Part shown: positions 1 through 9,150 of the stretch, in pieces
How the letters are laid out: each line of letters starts with the position of its first letter
Position numbering within the stretch: the first letter of the stretch is position 1
Origin: Alphaproteobacteria bacterium
Lineage (GTDB): Bacteria; Pseudomonadota; Alphaproteobacteria; Micavibrionales; Micavibrionaceae
NCBI GenBank assembly: GCA_021775955.1
Contig: JAJFGU010000022.1
Location: 62,001-126,000, forward strand
Length of the DNA stretch: 64,000 bases
Reading direction: 5' to 3'
Program-made: the position numbers and the translations under genes
The notes under the pieces: generated by a model
Told to the model about the DNA's origin: nothing
The model's input: the letters and a program-made list of their open reading frames with translations, nothing else
Database searches by the model: none

Positions 1-848
1 TTATTCCCGGTTTTAAGACCCGCCTTGTATTCCTGAACCTTGCCGGGCCGGGTGCGAACCACAATACGGTCAGTTTTACGCAAATCAACGCTGACAATAT
101 CCTTATCGAGCAAGCCGTCTTCTTCCTGCGCCACGGCCAGCCGGCGCAAAGCAAAGCCAATATCATCTTCAGGCAGTTTTACGGCTGTGCCATCTTCCAG
201 TTTCAAATCCCAGCGTCGGTTGCCGACCCGGCTGGCGCTTTGCACGCGCTTTGCCAGCTCACTTTCTACTTTGAGCAAACTGATAAGCTCCGGCGCATGC
301 TCCGGCGCCCTTGTGCCGACAATAATAATCAAATCCTTAAAGCGTTTCAGGTTGTGATCGGTCAGAACCTCGCCTTCGGAATCAATCAGGCGCAGTTTTT
401 TATCCTTTTGCCATAGGGCTAATGGTCTGCGCTCCTCCAGACCAATATAGATGGTATCGGGCAAGCGCCGCTCGATATGGGCCGCCTTGACCCATGTGAT
501 TTTCTCAATCAGCTGCTGCGCCTCTTTGGGGTTAAAAGAAAACAGCGGATCGCCCTTTTCGATATTGATGATGGCTTTTAGAACATCGGGATCGCTGTTG
601 ACCCGCCCTTCCACCAGAATATTGCGCACCGAAAACCCCATATCGGCACTCAAGCTTAAAGTGCTCTGCTTGGTCCAGTCGGCGGTTTTGATATCGGCAT
701 CACTGAGAAAAAACCAGGCGCCGAGCCAACCCACAAAAACCATAACCCCAAGCCCCATGCCAAAGCGCCGCAGCCAGGCCTGAACAACAACCATCTTTCC
801 TTTGCGGCGCTTGTTGAGTGTGCTGCGTCTGGTTCCTCTTTTAGCCAT
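1..848 (-). CDS. ftsQ: Cell division protein FtsQ (3' end cut by window edge)
   Basis: Single-pass inner-membrane divisome protein that links FtsB/FtsL to the septal machinery. Reading leftward from the ATG at 848 gives at least 282 residues with no stop before the edge. A basic N-terminus rich in Lys/Arg is followed by one membrane segment at about residues 29-46, then a POTRA-type domain (VRNILVEGRV, later ITWVKAAHIERRLPDTI and EERRPLALW) and the FtsQ beta domain ending near RTRPGKVQEYKAGLKTGN. These are standard FtsQ landmarks, and the length implies that only a few residues are missing. The ATG abuts the TAG stop of ddl, so the two are probably translationally coupled. The order ddl-ftsQ is the usual dcw order; ftsA and ftsZ would be expected beyond the left edge. 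Confidence 0.93.
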   Translation of the reverse strand, partial: MAKRGTRRSTLNKRRKGKMVVVQAWLRRFGMGLGVMVFVGWLGAWFFLSDADIKTADWTKQSTLSLSADMGFSVRNILVEGRVNSDPDVLKAIINIEKGDPLFSFNPKEAQQLIEKITWVKAAHIERRLPDTIYIGLEERRPLALWQKDKKLRLIDSEGEVLTDHNLKRFKDLIIIVGTRAPEHAPELISLLKVESELAKRVQSASRVGNRRWDLKLEDGTAVKLPEDDIGFALRRLAVAQEEDGLLDKDIVSVDLRKTDRIVVRTRPGKVQEYKAGLKTGN

Positions 849-2069
849 CTATAACGGCCTCCTTAGCAGACGCGCACCCATCGGCACCGGGTCTTTCGGC
901 AATCTGCGCCCGCGGGCGTAGGTCAAAGCCTCTTCAATTAATGCGCTCATGAAATCGGTAAACAGTACCTTCTCTTCCGCCGCTTCCCAGAGGAAATAGC
1001 CAAACGAGCCAGGAATGGGATTAACCTCGTTCATCCAGATCTCACCGCTTTTGCTATCACCGATAAAATCAATGCGCGGCGCGCCGGTGCCGCCGATAGA
1101 GTCAAACATCTTAACTGCCCAGTTGCGAATATTGTCTTCCATATTTTTATCAAGCTTGGGGTTGAGCTCCCGGGTTAAAGATAACATACCTTCGCTGATT
1201 TGCCCTGGCTGTTTGGTGCCACCAGACTTGCCTGTTTTGTTATCGCCGCCGGAAAGATATTTCTGTTTAAAATCAAGCAATTCATCAACCGCTTTGGGCC
1301 TTTCAATTGCTGACGTTTTTGTTTCACGTGAAAAACTTGAAGTTGCCACGTTGTATTCCACAAGGTTTTGCACAAAAGGCTCCACAATGGCCGTATCGTC
1401 ATATTCAAACACGCTGGGCAGGCTGGCGCTGATTTCATCAATATTCTCGGCTTTGGCCACGCCGATGGAGCTACCCAGATGCGAAGGCTTGACGATGCAG
1501 GGAAAACCAACATCCTTGACCAACGCTTGGAGTTCTTCTTTCGGGATCAGATAACCCTCATCCGGGCGGCGCAAAACCGCATAAGGCAAAACAGGAATAT
1601 CGAGGCTTTTCAAAAGATGTTTGGTTGCAACCTTATCCATCAAAAGCGATGTGGCCATCGTCCGCATGCCGGTATAGGGAACGCCTGCTGTTTCAAACAA
1701 CCCCTGAAAACCACCATCCTCGCCGATTAAACCGTGAAAAGCGGGAATGGCGACATCAAATTCGACGGATCTACCACCACCGAGCAAAGAGGATTTACGG
1801 GGAAGCAGGACGCCTTTGCCGGTTGGGGTCACATCCAAGGTCACCGCTTGCGTCTTTTTCAGATTATTTGCATCCAGCAGGTAGTTTTCGCGTTTTCGCA
1901 GCACATCGCCGGTCAACCAGCGCCCATCCGGGGTTATATAGACCGGAAAGGCCTCATAGCGGCTCTGATCAATGGCCTGCATAGTCTGCAGACCGGTGAC
2001 GACACTGACATCGTGCTCGGGTGAGCGACCGCCGAAAAAGACTGCTATGCGTTTTTTGATTTGAGACAT
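849..2069 (-). CDS. ddl: D-alanine--D-alanine ligase
   Basis: ATP-grasp enzyme that joins two D-alanines to make the dipeptide that MurF adds to the peptidoglycan precursor, in the cytoplasm. Family motifs in order: FGGRSPEHDVSVVTG near the N-terminus, AFHGLIGEDGGFQG, PYTGM, CIVKPSHLGSSIGVA (ATP-binding), and the metal/substrate motif MNEVNPIPGSFGYFLWE. The last differs from the common EINTIPG form and belongs to an NPIPG variant. About 406 residues is longer than usual (roughly 310-370); the extra length is a Gly/Lys/Ser-rich insertion after KQKYLSGG, in the omega-loop region. The ATG at 2069 is chosen because homology starts right after it (MSQIKKRIAVFFGG); in-frame starts at 2117 and 2168 would add a non-conserved leader. 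No strong ribosome-binding site is seen. Confidence 0.95.
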   Translation of the reverse strand: MSQIKKRIAVFFGGRSPEHDVSVVTGLQTMQAIDQSRYEAFPVYITPDGRWLTGDVLRKRENYLLDANNLKKTQAVTLDVTPTGKGVLLPRKSSLLGGGRSVEFDVAIPAFHGLIGEDGGFQGLFETAGVPYTGMRTMATSLLMDKVATKHLLKSLDIPVLPYAVLRRPDEGYLIPKEELQALVKDVGFPCIVKPSHLGSSIGVAKAENIDEISASLPSVFEYDDTAIVEPFVQNLVEYNVATSSFSRETKTSAIERPKAVDELLDFKQKYLSGGDNKTGKSGGTKQPGQISEGMLSLTRELNPKLDKNMEDNIRNWAVKMFDSIGGTGAPRIDFIGDSKSGEIWMNEVNPIPGSFGYFLWEAAEEKVLFTDFMSALIEEALTYARGRRLPKDPVPMGARLLRRPL

Positions 2070-2149
2070 AAGAGCGTAGCCCGTATAAGAAACCCCAAGG
2101 ATTGACGATTTAATCATGAAACAGGTTTTGTGAAAAGGGATTTGGGCTT

Positions 2150-2911
2150 TTGAAGCAGTTTCAGGCAAAAGATACTGAATTTTCTTATGTAACGCTGGGC
2201 AACCGCGAAGGCCCGGCCCTGGTCTGGGCCCATGGCTGGGGCCTTGATCACAAAAGCCTGCTGCCGCTGGCCAGCTCCCTGGAGAACGAGGGATACCATA
2301 TTCTTATCGACCTTCCCGGCTTCGGGAAGTCTGAAGAACCAAAAGAAGTCTGGGGCACGGAGGATTACGCCGACGCGGTAGCAGAATGGTTAAAGGAACA
2401 ATCCTTTGGCCCTGTCATCTGGGTCGGGCATTCTTTCGGCTGCCGCGTCGGAATCCAGGTCGCTGCCCGCCATCCGGAACTGGTCGCCGGGCTGTTTTCC
2501 ATTGCTTCAGCCGGATTAAAACCCAAAAGACCGCTCTATAAGCAGCTATATCTGAAAGGCCGGGTCGTTTTGTTTAAGGCGCTTAAGCAATTTGTAGATG
2601 CGGAAAAACTCAGGAAAAAATTTGGCAGCTCTGATTACCAAAAAACATCCGGCCTGATGCGCTCGATTTTTGTGAAGGTCGTAAATGAGGATTTAAACAA
2701 AGAGGCAGAGACAATTATATGTCCTGTCAAGCTAGTCTATGGCACGGAAGATACTGAAACGCCGCCGGAAATCGGCGAAAGGCTGGCGCAGCTCATTCCG
2801 GATGCAGAAATGATTCAGTTTGAAGGGCTGGATCATTATAGTATCTTGGACAGTGGGCGGCACCAGGTCGCCTCTATGCTCAATCAATTTATAAAAGACA
2901 GATCATGTTGA
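2150..2911 (+). CDS. Alpha/beta-fold hydrolase
   Basis: Probable serine hydrolase of the alpha/beta superfamily; substrate unknown. The 253-residue protein has the oxyanion segment WAHGWGLDHKS, the nucleophile elbow VGHSFGCRVG (Ser within GHSFG), an acid candidate in LVYGTEDTETP and a catalytic His in FEGLDHYSI, so the triad looks complete. No signal peptide is visible. The start is a TTG preceded by AAAAGGGA at 2133-2140. It overlaps the next gene (membrane MurF-like ligase) by 7 bp, so the two form an operon, inverted relative to the surrounding dcw genes. The partnership suggests a cell-wall or lipid-precursor task, but this is inference only. Confidence 0.85.
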   Translation: MKQFQAKDTEFSYVTLGNREGPALVWAHGWGLDHKSLLPLASSLENEGYHILIDLPGFGKSEEPKEVWGTEDYADAVAEWLKEQSFGPVIWVGHSFGCRVGIQVAARHPELVAGLFSIASAGLKPKRPLYKQLYLKGRVVLFKALKQFVDAEKLRKKFGSSDYQKTSGLMRSIFVKVVNEDLNKEAETIICPVKLVYGTEDTETPPEIGERLAQLIPDAEMIQFEGLDHYSILDSGRHQVASMLNQFIKDRSC

Positions 2912-4506
2912 TAGAAACAGCAAGCAGCGTTCTTATTTACATCTTTTTTCTAGGGTTTGCCGCCCGGCGGCTGCTGACCTATCTGCATGCCTTTCAGCAG
3001 GAAGAATATGACGAAAACCGGTTTTTGAAATGGGTGTTTGCCAACAAGGTCTTTGACAAGCGCCTTTCGCTTATTTTGATTCTGGCCGGGGCTCTGGCTG
3101 TTGCAGAAAGATGGGTTTTTATCCCACACTTCATTCCTTCGTTTTTTGTGGTCTTAGGCTTTGCTGTTACCTTCTCCAAAGAAAAAGACCCGCGCAGCAT
3201 AGCCAAGAAAAAGCTGGTGATGACGACGCGGGCAAGCCGTATCTATTCCACAGCGCTTGCCTATGCGGCGCTGTCGGGTGTCTGGGTGTTTTTTATACTC
3301 GAGCCGGGCTTGTGGCTCATCCCGGTGCAGCTTATGCCGTTCATTCTGGTGCTTGGCAATATGACCATGTCGCCGATAGAAAACGCCTTACAGAAGAAAT
3401 ACTGGGGCGAGGCCAGTCGTAAGCTGGCTCAAATGAGCCCAACAATCATCGGCATCACCGGATCTTTCGGCAAAACCTCGATCAAGCACATCCTTGGTCA
3501 TATTTTGAGTACAGCCGCGCCGACCATGATTACACCGGGCAGCGTCAACACACCGATGGGTATCAGCCGGATCATTCGCGAGGAGCTGGAGGAGAACCAT
3601 AAATACTTCATTGTTGAAATGGGAGCTTATGGCCCTGGCTCGATTGCAAGACTGTGTAATCTGACGCCGCCTAATATCGGCATTATTTCTGCTGTTGGTC
3701 ATTCCCATCTTGAGCGCTTTAAATCGCTTGATGTTGTTGCCCGAACCAAATACGAACTGGCCGAGGCGGTCATCAGTAATGACGGCAAGGTTATTGTCCA
3801 TGACAAAACCCTGATCTTTCCTTTTCCCACGGAAATAAGGGGCGCCTACAACTCCTCCTTCGTTGTCTGCGGTGAGAAGAAAGAAAACGATCTCGTCATT
3901 GAGGACGCCAAGCAAAAGGATCACGGGCTAGAGTTAACCATACTCTACAACAAAGCCAGATATGTGCTCGATGTACCTTTGTTCGGCCTGCACCATGCAC
4001 AAAATGTCGCACTGGCTTTTGCGACTGCGAGAAGCCTTGATATACCGGTCGATGTCATTGCCACCGCGCTGAAAAGCACACCGCAAATCCCACACCGATT
4101 AGAGCTCAAGAAACAAGCCGATGGCAGCGTAATTATCGATGATGCCTATAATGCCAATCCTCTGGGCTTTCGCTCGGCGCTCGATTTGCTGGCCATTATG
4201 GACCCCAAGAAGCGCAAGGTTCTGATCACGCCGGGCATGGTGGAGCTGGGCAGCGTCCATGACGACGTACATGAAAAAATCGGGCGCTATGCCGCCGAAA
4301 TCTGCGATGTTGTGATCGTCGTGAATCCAAAGCGCATCCCGACTTTTGTGGCCGGGCTCAATGCCGAGTCCAAGGGCAACACCGTCCATGAAGTTGAAAC
4401 CTTTGCCGAAGCTCAAACCTGGATACATGACAACAAACAGGACGGCGATATTATCCTGATCGAAAACGACCTGCCGGATTTGTATGAGAATGTGCCGAAG
4501 ATTTAG
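2905..4506 (+). CDS. Membrane-anchored MurF-like Mur ligase
   Basis: Predicted UDP-MurNAc-tripeptide:D-Ala-D-Ala ligase or close relative. Of 533 residues, the first ~160 carry several hydrophobic segments (about 5-25, 54-90, 115-152) in place of the usual soluble UDP-binding domain. The Mur ligase ATPase domain then has a good P-loop, TGSFGKTS at 185-192, followed by GSVNTPMG and IVEMGAYGPG. The C-terminal ligase region has DDAYNANP at 412-419, the signature specific to MurF. All catalytic landmarks are therefore present, unlike in the MurF homologue at 13,175-14,452. It follows the alpha/beta hydrolase in an operon opposite to the flanking murB and ddl, and its stop overlaps the murB stop by 4 bp. 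Whether it alone performs the MurF step, or needs the degenerate MurF as UDP-binding partner, cannot be told from sequence. Confidence 0.85.
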   Translation: MLIETASSVLIYIFFLGFAARRLLTYLHAFQQEEYDENRFLKWVFANKVFDKRLSLILILAGALAVAERWVFIPHFIPSFFVVLGFAVTFSKEKDPRSIAKKKLVMTTRASRIYSTALAYAALSGVWVFFILEPGLWLIPVQLMPFILVLGNMTMSPIENALQKKYWGEASRKLAQMSPTIIGITGSFGKTSIKHILGHILSTAAPTMITPGSVNTPMGISRIIREELEENHKYFIVEMGAYGPGSIARLCNLTPPNIGIISAVGHSHLERFKSLDVVARTKYELAEAVISNDGKVIVHDKTLIFPFPTEIRGAYNSSFVVCGEKKENDLVIEDAKQKDHGLELTILYNKARYVLDVPLFGLHHAQNVALAFATARSLDIPVDVIATALKSTPQIPHRLELKKQADGSVIIDDAYNANPLGFRSALDLLAIMDPKKRKVLITPGMVELGSVHDDVHEKIGRYAAEICDVVIVVNPKRIPTFVAGLNAESKGNTVHEVETFAEAQTWIHDNKQDGDIILIENDLPDLYENVPKI

Positions 4507-5414
4507 GCCTTTTCGCCAATCCGTTTAATTTCCCAGCGTAATTCGATACCAGTTTCCTTGCGTACGCGCCTTCGGACTTCCTCACCGAGATTTTCAAGGT
4601 CGGTGGCCGTGGCGCCCCCGGTATTAATCATGAAGTTGCAGTGCTTTTCGCTCATCTGTGCGCCGCCGATGGTAAGGCCACGGCAACCGGCCCTGTCGAT
4701 CAGCTCCCAGGCTTTCATGCCATCGGGGTTGGCAAAGGTCGATCCGCCGGTTTTTTCCGTGATCGGCTGGCTGTCACGGCGGCGGGCTTTGGATTCTTTT
4801 AAACGCGCACGCACAGTTTCTTCATCATCGGCACGACCTGCAAGAACGGCACGGGTCAGAATGAAGCCATCCGGAAGGGTTGTGGAGCGATAGCGCATTT
4901 GCAAATCGGCAGGCCGGAGCACATGAACATCACCCGATCGATCAATCGCTGAAGCCTCGATCAGAACATCTTTCATTTCACTGCCATAAGCGCCAGCATT
5001 CATACGCAGCGCCCCGCCAATTGTGCCCGGAATGCCGGAGAGAAACTCGAGCCCGCCAATGCCCGCTTTGGCCGCCGTCTGCGCCACCGTGCCATTGAGC
5101 GCCCCGGTCCCGGCGGTAATGTTTGCACCCTCAACTTCAATATCGGCAAAGGCCTTGCCCAGTAAAATAACGCATCCCCGCACGCCGCCGTCACGGATAA
5201 TCGTATTGGCCACGCCGCCCAGAACCATGAGCGGTTCGTCTTTCGGGTATTGCTTAAGGAAGTCGCCCAGATCATCAAAATCCGCCGACTGGAACAAAAG
5301 ATCGGCATTACCGCCACAACGGAACCAGCTCTTTTCACCCAGCGGCGCATTTTCGGTGAGCTTGCCGCGAATTCCAAGGAATAAGTCAGAATTCTTCTTT
5401 ATATTTTTCATCAT
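4503..5414 (-). CDS. murB: UDP-N-acetylenolpyruvoylglucosamine reductase
   Basis: FAD-dependent cytosolic enzyme that reduces UDP-GlcNAc-enolpyruvate to UDP-MurNAc with NADPH. FAD-domain motifs: APLGEKSWFRCGGNADLLF, LGGVANTIIRDGGVRG, LSGIPGTIGGALRMNAGAYG and MRYRSTTLP. The substrate-binding end has TGGSTFANP, AWELIDRAGCRG and the catalytic serine segment GGAQMSEKHCNFMIN. About 300 residues is normal for the family. The ATG at 5414 is preferred; a second ATG lies at 5411 and an upstream GTG at 5426 overlaps a common intergenic repeat, so it is less likely to be the true start. Confidence 0.95.
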   Translation of the reverse strand: MMKNIKKNSDLFLGIRGKLTENAPLGEKSWFRCGGNADLLFQSADFDDLGDFLKQYPKDEPLMVLGGVANTIIRDGGVRGCVILLGKAFADIEVEGANITAGTGALNGTVAQTAAKAGIGGLEFLSGIPGTIGGALRMNAGAYGSEMKDVLIEASAIDRSGDVHVLRPADLQMRYRSTTLPDGFILTRAVLAGRADDEETVRARLKESKARRRDSQPITEKTGGSTFANPDGMKAWELIDRAGCRGLTIGGAQMSEKHCNFMINTGGATATDLENLGEEVRRRVRKETGIELRWEIKRIGEKA

Positions 5415-5421
5415 ATTTTTT

Positions 5422-5449
5422 ACCACGAAGACACAAAGGCACGAAGGTT
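5422..5449. repeat. Common intergenic 'CACGAAG...GGCACGAAG' motif
   Basis: The spacer between the GNAT gene and murB consists almost wholly of CCACGAAGACACAAAGG followed by CACGAAGG. From memory, sequences of this form recur as short dispersed intergenic repeats in many unrelated bacterial genomes; only one copy is visible here. It covers the GTG that would otherwise be the first possible murB start. Confidence 0.5.
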
Positions 5450-6001
5450 TTATAAAGAACGTTCATACACCCCTAGCGTCCACTCATCCTGAACGATTTC
5501 GCATTTTTCAGTAAAACCCAGTTTTTCAAAGAACTTTACAGATGCAATGTTTTTAACAGGATTGTGCACTATATCGGTAACCCATTTGCCATTATGCGGA
5601 GTGCTCTTACACAAATAATCATCCAAAAGCTGGCCTATCCCTTCCCTCTGATGGGAGCGACTGATTGTTATCTGATCAACAAAAACAGTATCGTCCCCAT
5701 ACATTTCAGAAAGGGAAAGTATCACATCATCTTCACAGCCCATTTCTTTATTAAGACTTTTAACGACGGGGATTGTATAGGCCAAAAGATGACCAATAAC
5801 CTCATTATTCCACTCAGCAACAAGAACATGCGGTGATCTTTCAATGCTGGCTTTATAGGCTTCCGCTGATCGGGGCCAAATTGTAAAGCCTTGATTAGCA
5901 TATTGAGAAAGGTTTTCGACGGCAACCTGATTCCCGGATGCTATTTTTTGCATAGAAGCAACATCTTCGAACACAGCTTTTCTAATTTTAATTTCACTCA
6001 C
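5450..6001 (-). CDS. GNAT-family N-acetyltransferase
   Basis: Probable acetyl-CoA-dependent acetyltransferase, substrate unknown. The 183-residue protein has the acetyl-CoA pyrophosphate loop in motif [11 protein letters not shown], preceded by [11 protein letters not shown], and the motif B-like end [13 protein letters not shown], a usual GNAT finish. The GTG start shares 4 bp with the murC stop (GTGA), so it is co-translated with murC and sits between murC and murB inside the dcw operon. Its DNA is clearly more AT-rich than the mur genes on either side, which suggests later acquisition. A role in cell-wall chemistry is possible from position but is not shown by the sequence. Confidence 0.85.
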   Translation of the reverse strand: MSEIKIRKAVFEDVASMQKIASGNQVAVENLSQYANQGFTIWPRSAEAYKASIERSPHVLVAEWNNEVIGHLLAYTIPVVKSLNKEMGCEDDVILSLSEMYGDDTVFVDQITISRSHQREGIGQLLDDYLCKSTPHNGKWVTDIVHNPVKNIASVKFFEKLGFTEKCEIVQDEWTLGVYERSL

Positions 6002-7431
6002 GCCGCGCTGCCCTTGGCTTTGTCGATCGCCGTATCAAGCTGGCCGGGCAGATCATAAGCCCAGGCGGTGATGTCGCCGGCGCCGAGACAGACCACAGTA
6101 TCGCCGGGCTTTGTGACCTGTGCAATAACGGAGGCCAGGGCCTCGCGAGACTCCAACGCCACCACATCACGGTGACCGTGGGAGCGGATACCTTCTGCAA
6201 GGCCGTCTCTGTCGGCGCCCTCAATCGGCTCTTCCCCCGCCGGATAGACATCGGCCACTACAACCGTGTCGGCATCATTAAAGCAGGTGCAAAATTCCTC
6301 AAATAAATCAGACAGCCGTGTGTAGCGGTGCGGCTGCATCACCGCAATGACGCGCCCTTCCCCGGCAACATCGCGCGCGGTTTTCAAAACCGTTTCAATT
6401 TCCACAGGGTGGTGAGCGTAATCGTCAATCACGGTAATGCCATGGCTCTCACCGGTTTTGGTAAAGCGGCGCTTAACACCGGTGAAGTTGCTCAAAGCTT
6501 TTTTCATCACAGGCGCGGCCACGCCCATTTCCTTTGCAATCGCCAGCGCGACCAGAGAGTTCTGCACATTATGCTGGCCTGGCATCGACAGATGAACGTC
6601 TTTTAGCTCTGTGCCGTCGGCAAAGCTCACATCAAAGACACTGCCGTCACCATCGGTTCTGACATTGGAGGCGCGCACATCGGCCTGCGAGCCAAAACCA
6701 TACGTAATAAGGCGGCGGTCCTGCACCGAGGGGATCAGCGCCTGCACCTCCGGGTGATCAATGCACAGCACAGCATAGCCGTAAAAAGGAAGATTGGTAA
6801 TGAAACGGCGATAGGCTTTGCGGACATTTTCAAAATCGCCGTATTGCTCCATATGCTCCGCATCCATATTGGTGACAACGGCCACCGTGGCCGGCAGGCG
6901 GGTAAAGGTGCCGTCGCTTTCATCGGCCTCAACCACCATCCATTCGCTTTGCCCGAGGCGGGTATTGGTGCCGTAGGCATTAACGATACCGCCATTGATG
7001 ACGGTGGGATCGAAATCCGCCCCTTCCAGCATTTCACCAACCATCGCCGTGGTGGTGGTCTTGCCGTGGGTGCCACCAATGGCGATGGCTTTTTTCAGCC
7101 GCATCAGCTCGGCCAGCATTTCGGCGCGGCGTACAATTGGAATTTTGGCTTCACGTGCAGCCGTAAGCTCGACATTATCGTCCTTGACGGCGGAAGAAAT
7201 CACGACAGCGGCGCAGGTTTCGCCCTTGTCGTTTGTGATGTTACCGGCGCTGTGGCCGATTTTGATGGCAATGCCGCTATTGCTGAGGCGCTTCACATTG
7301 GCGCTTTCGGAAATGTCAGAGCCCTGAACACTATAGCCCAGCGCATGCAGGATTTCGGCAATCCCGCTCATGCCGATGCCGCCAATGCCGATGAAATGTA
7401 ATGTGCCTATATGGTCCGGTAATCCGTTCAT
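5998..7431 (-). CDS. murC: UDP-N-acetylmuramate--L-alanine ligase
   Basis: Cytosolic Mur ligase that adds L-Ala to UDP-MurNAc using ATP. The N-terminal Rossmann loop is [12 protein letters not shown], the P-loop is [12 protein letters not shown] at about residues 119-129, and the central domain shows EADESDGTF and [11 protein letters not shown], both typical of MurC. The C-terminal domain begins with [12 protein letters not shown], and MQPHRYTR follows. At 477 residues it is full length. The ATG at 7431 is used; an in-frame TTG at 7449 would add six residues. The gene ends in a 4-bp overlap with the GNAT gene. Confidence 0.97.
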   Translation of the reverse strand: MNGLPDHIGTLHFIGIGGIGMSGIAEILHALGYSVQGSDISESANVKRLSNSGIAIKIGHSAGNITNDKGETCAAVVISSAVKDDNVELTAAREAKIPIVRRAEMLAELMRLKKAIAIGGTHGKTTTTAMVGEMLEGADFDPTVINGGIVNAYGTNTRLGQSEWMVVEADESDGTFTRLPATVAVVTNMDAEHMEQYGDFENVRKAYRRFITNLPFYGYAVLCIDHPEVQALIPSVQDRRLITYGFGSQADVRASNVRTDGDGSVFDVSFADGTELKDVHLSMPGQHNVQNSLVALAIAKEMGVAAPVMKKALSNFTGVKRRFTKTGESHGITVIDDYAHHPVEIETVLKTARDVAGEGRVIAVMQPHRYTRLSDLFEEFCTCFNDADTVVVADVYPAGEEPIEGADRDGLAEGIRSHGHRDVVALESREALASVIAQVTKPGDTVVCLGAGDITAWAYDLPGQLDTAIDKAKGSAA

Positions 7432-7490
7432 GCCTATGTTAAACCACAACGGATACGGCGGTTACAACGTTTTTGTGATAATCAGGGGCG

Positions 7491-7985
7491 TTATGCCGCA
7501 ACGTTTTCCGGCAAGGGCAAAGAATAACCAGCCACAAGGGCTGCCCTCCCCCCAATCTCTATTTTCCGAACTTCTGATAAACCGGCCTCTTCCATAGGAA
7601 AATTGCACGCCTTGGCACCTGAAACCCTAGCTTCAAGCGCATTGCTTGCAAGGGAAAATCCTTTACTAATGGGCTCTCTGTCAACACCAGTATCCGGCCC
7701 TCCTAACAAAGAGAACGCTAGTTGATGAAAGTCAGGATCTTCAGTATTTGCATAGGAGTCGCATAAAACTAGGGAGCCCTGTTCGACATGTGCAGATAAA
7801 GCAGGGAATGCCGTCTGAAATTTTTCTACGTCCTCGACTTCAAAAACAGAGTGTGATGGAACAAGGGATTCTATGTCCGGCAAATCCCTAAAAACATCTG
7901 ATTGCATCACTCTCCTTACAAGCTCGGATTCCATGAGCGAAGCTTGTATCCGGTGACTAAAGTTCCAAAAGGCCTCAGAAAGCAT
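7491..7985 (-). CDS. Hypothetical protein between murG and murC
   Basis: A 164-residue protein that I do not recognise. It has no signal peptide and no membrane segment; it is moderately acidic, with a conserved-looking core around FQTAFPALSAHVEQGSLVLC and IGGRAALVAGYSLPLPE. The ATG at 7985 has a good ribosome-binding site (AAGGAG, about 9 bases upstream), which supports it being real. It lies in the same direction as murG and murC with short gaps (29 and 59 bases), so it is probably transcribed with the dcw operon. Base composition is somewhat more AT-rich than in the mur genes. Confidence 0.7.
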   Translation of the reverse strand: MLSEAFWNFSHRIQASLMESELVRRVMQSDVFRDLPDIESLVPSHSVFEVEDVEKFQTAFPALSAHVEQGSLVLCDSYANTEDPDFHQLAFSLLGGPDTGVDREPISKGFSLASNALEARVSGAKACNFPMEEAGLSEVRKIEIGGRAALVAGYSLPLPENVAA

Positions 7986-8014
7986 ATAATTTACTCCTTA
8001 GTTAAAAAACAATT

Positions 8015-9139
8015 CTACTTATCTCCCCACCCACTTGCAATGGCGGTGACGAGGTTTCCGAGCTTGCGGGCCGCATCGGGCACGGCGCAGGAGCGCGCAT
8101 TTTCTGCCGCGCGGAACAGGATTTGTGGATTTTGCAGGAACGTTTCAATTCTTGCAAGAATTGCTTCTTTCGTAAAACCTTCCTCGGTCATCACCCAGGC
8201 GCCGCCGCCATCAGCCACGGCGTCCGCATTCATCTTTTGCTGCTGGTCCTTATGATGCGGATAGGGCACAAAAATCGCCGGACGCCCTGCCGTTGTAACT
8301 TCGGCCACCGTGCTGGCCCCGGAGCGGCCAATAAACAAATGACAGCGCTCCAGCTCTGCCGCGACATTGTCAAAAAACGGTTTCAGCGTGACTTCAATGC
8401 CCGCTTTCTTATAAAGCGATTTGGTTTCTTCGATATCTTCTTCCCTGCATTGTTGGATGATACGAAGACGCGCTCTGTGATCGGCGGGAAGACCGGCCAA
8501 AGCTTCGGGCAGCGAGTCGTTAAACACCTTGGCCCCCTGCGATCCACCCAAAACAAAAATCCGCAAGGCGCCGTCCTGCTCCAAAATCGGATAGGGCCTG
8601 GTATAAAGCGCGGCAATTTCCTCACGCACCGGATTGCCGGTGACAACGGCGCGCATCTTATCGGTGTCATCAAGGCCCATCACATTCGGCAAAGACAGGG
8701 CAATTCGCTCGGCCTTTGGCGCGAGCATCGCATTGGCTTTGCCGATGATGGCGTTTTGCTCATGGATGATGGTGGGGATTTTTAATTTCTGCGCCGCATA
8801 CACGCCGGGAAAAGACGGATAGCCGCCAAAGCCGATGACAATGGCCGGATGAAGCGCTGCTACTTGAGATAAAGACTGGGCTATGCCAACGCCGAGACTG
8901 GCCATACCGGTAATTTTGCCAAACACGCCAGCGCCCAGCGTGCCCGCCTTCACAACATGAGTTTTCATACCGTCGAACATTTTCTCATATTGAAGACCGC
9001 GATCATCGGTAATCAACTCAACGCGAAAGCCGCGCGACATCAAATCATGACCCAACGCCCGCGCCGGGGTCATATGACCGCCGGTGCCGCCGCTGCTCAG
9101 CAAGATCAGTTTTGACTTGTCATTTAATTGGTCGCTCAT
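8015..9139 (-). CDS. murG: Lipid II synthase MurG
   Basis: Peripheral inner-membrane glycosyltransferase that transfers GlcNAc from UDP-GlcNAc to lipid I, giving lipid II. The glycine loop GGTGGH is at residues 17-22. IGFGGYPSFPG, IHEQNAIIGKAN and TGNPVREE follow, then the second glycine loop LGGSQGAKVFND and the sugar-nucleotide segment FIGRSGASTVAEVTTAGRPA with PYPHHKDQQQKMNA. At 374 residues it is standard length. The ATG at 9139 lies 11 bases after the ftsW stop. Confidence 0.97.
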   Translation of the reverse strand: MSDQLNDKSKLILLSSGGTGGHMTPARALGHDLMSRGFRVELITDDRGLQYEKMFDGMKTHVVKAGTLGAGVFGKITGMASLGVGIAQSLSQVAALHPAIVIGFGGYPSFPGVYAAQKLKIPTIIHEQNAIIGKANAMLAPKAERIALSLPNVMGLDDTDKMRAVVTGNPVREEIAALYTRPYPILEQDGALRIFVLGGSQGAKVFNDSLPEALAGLPADHRARLRIIQQCREEDIEETKSLYKKAGIEVTLKPFFDNVAAELERCHLFIGRSGASTVAEVTTAGRPAIFVPYPHHKDQQQKMNADAVADGGGAWVMTEEGFTKEAILARIETFLQNPQILFRAAENARSCAVPDAARKLGNLVTAIASGWGDK

Positions 9140-9150
9140 GCCGCTTTCTC

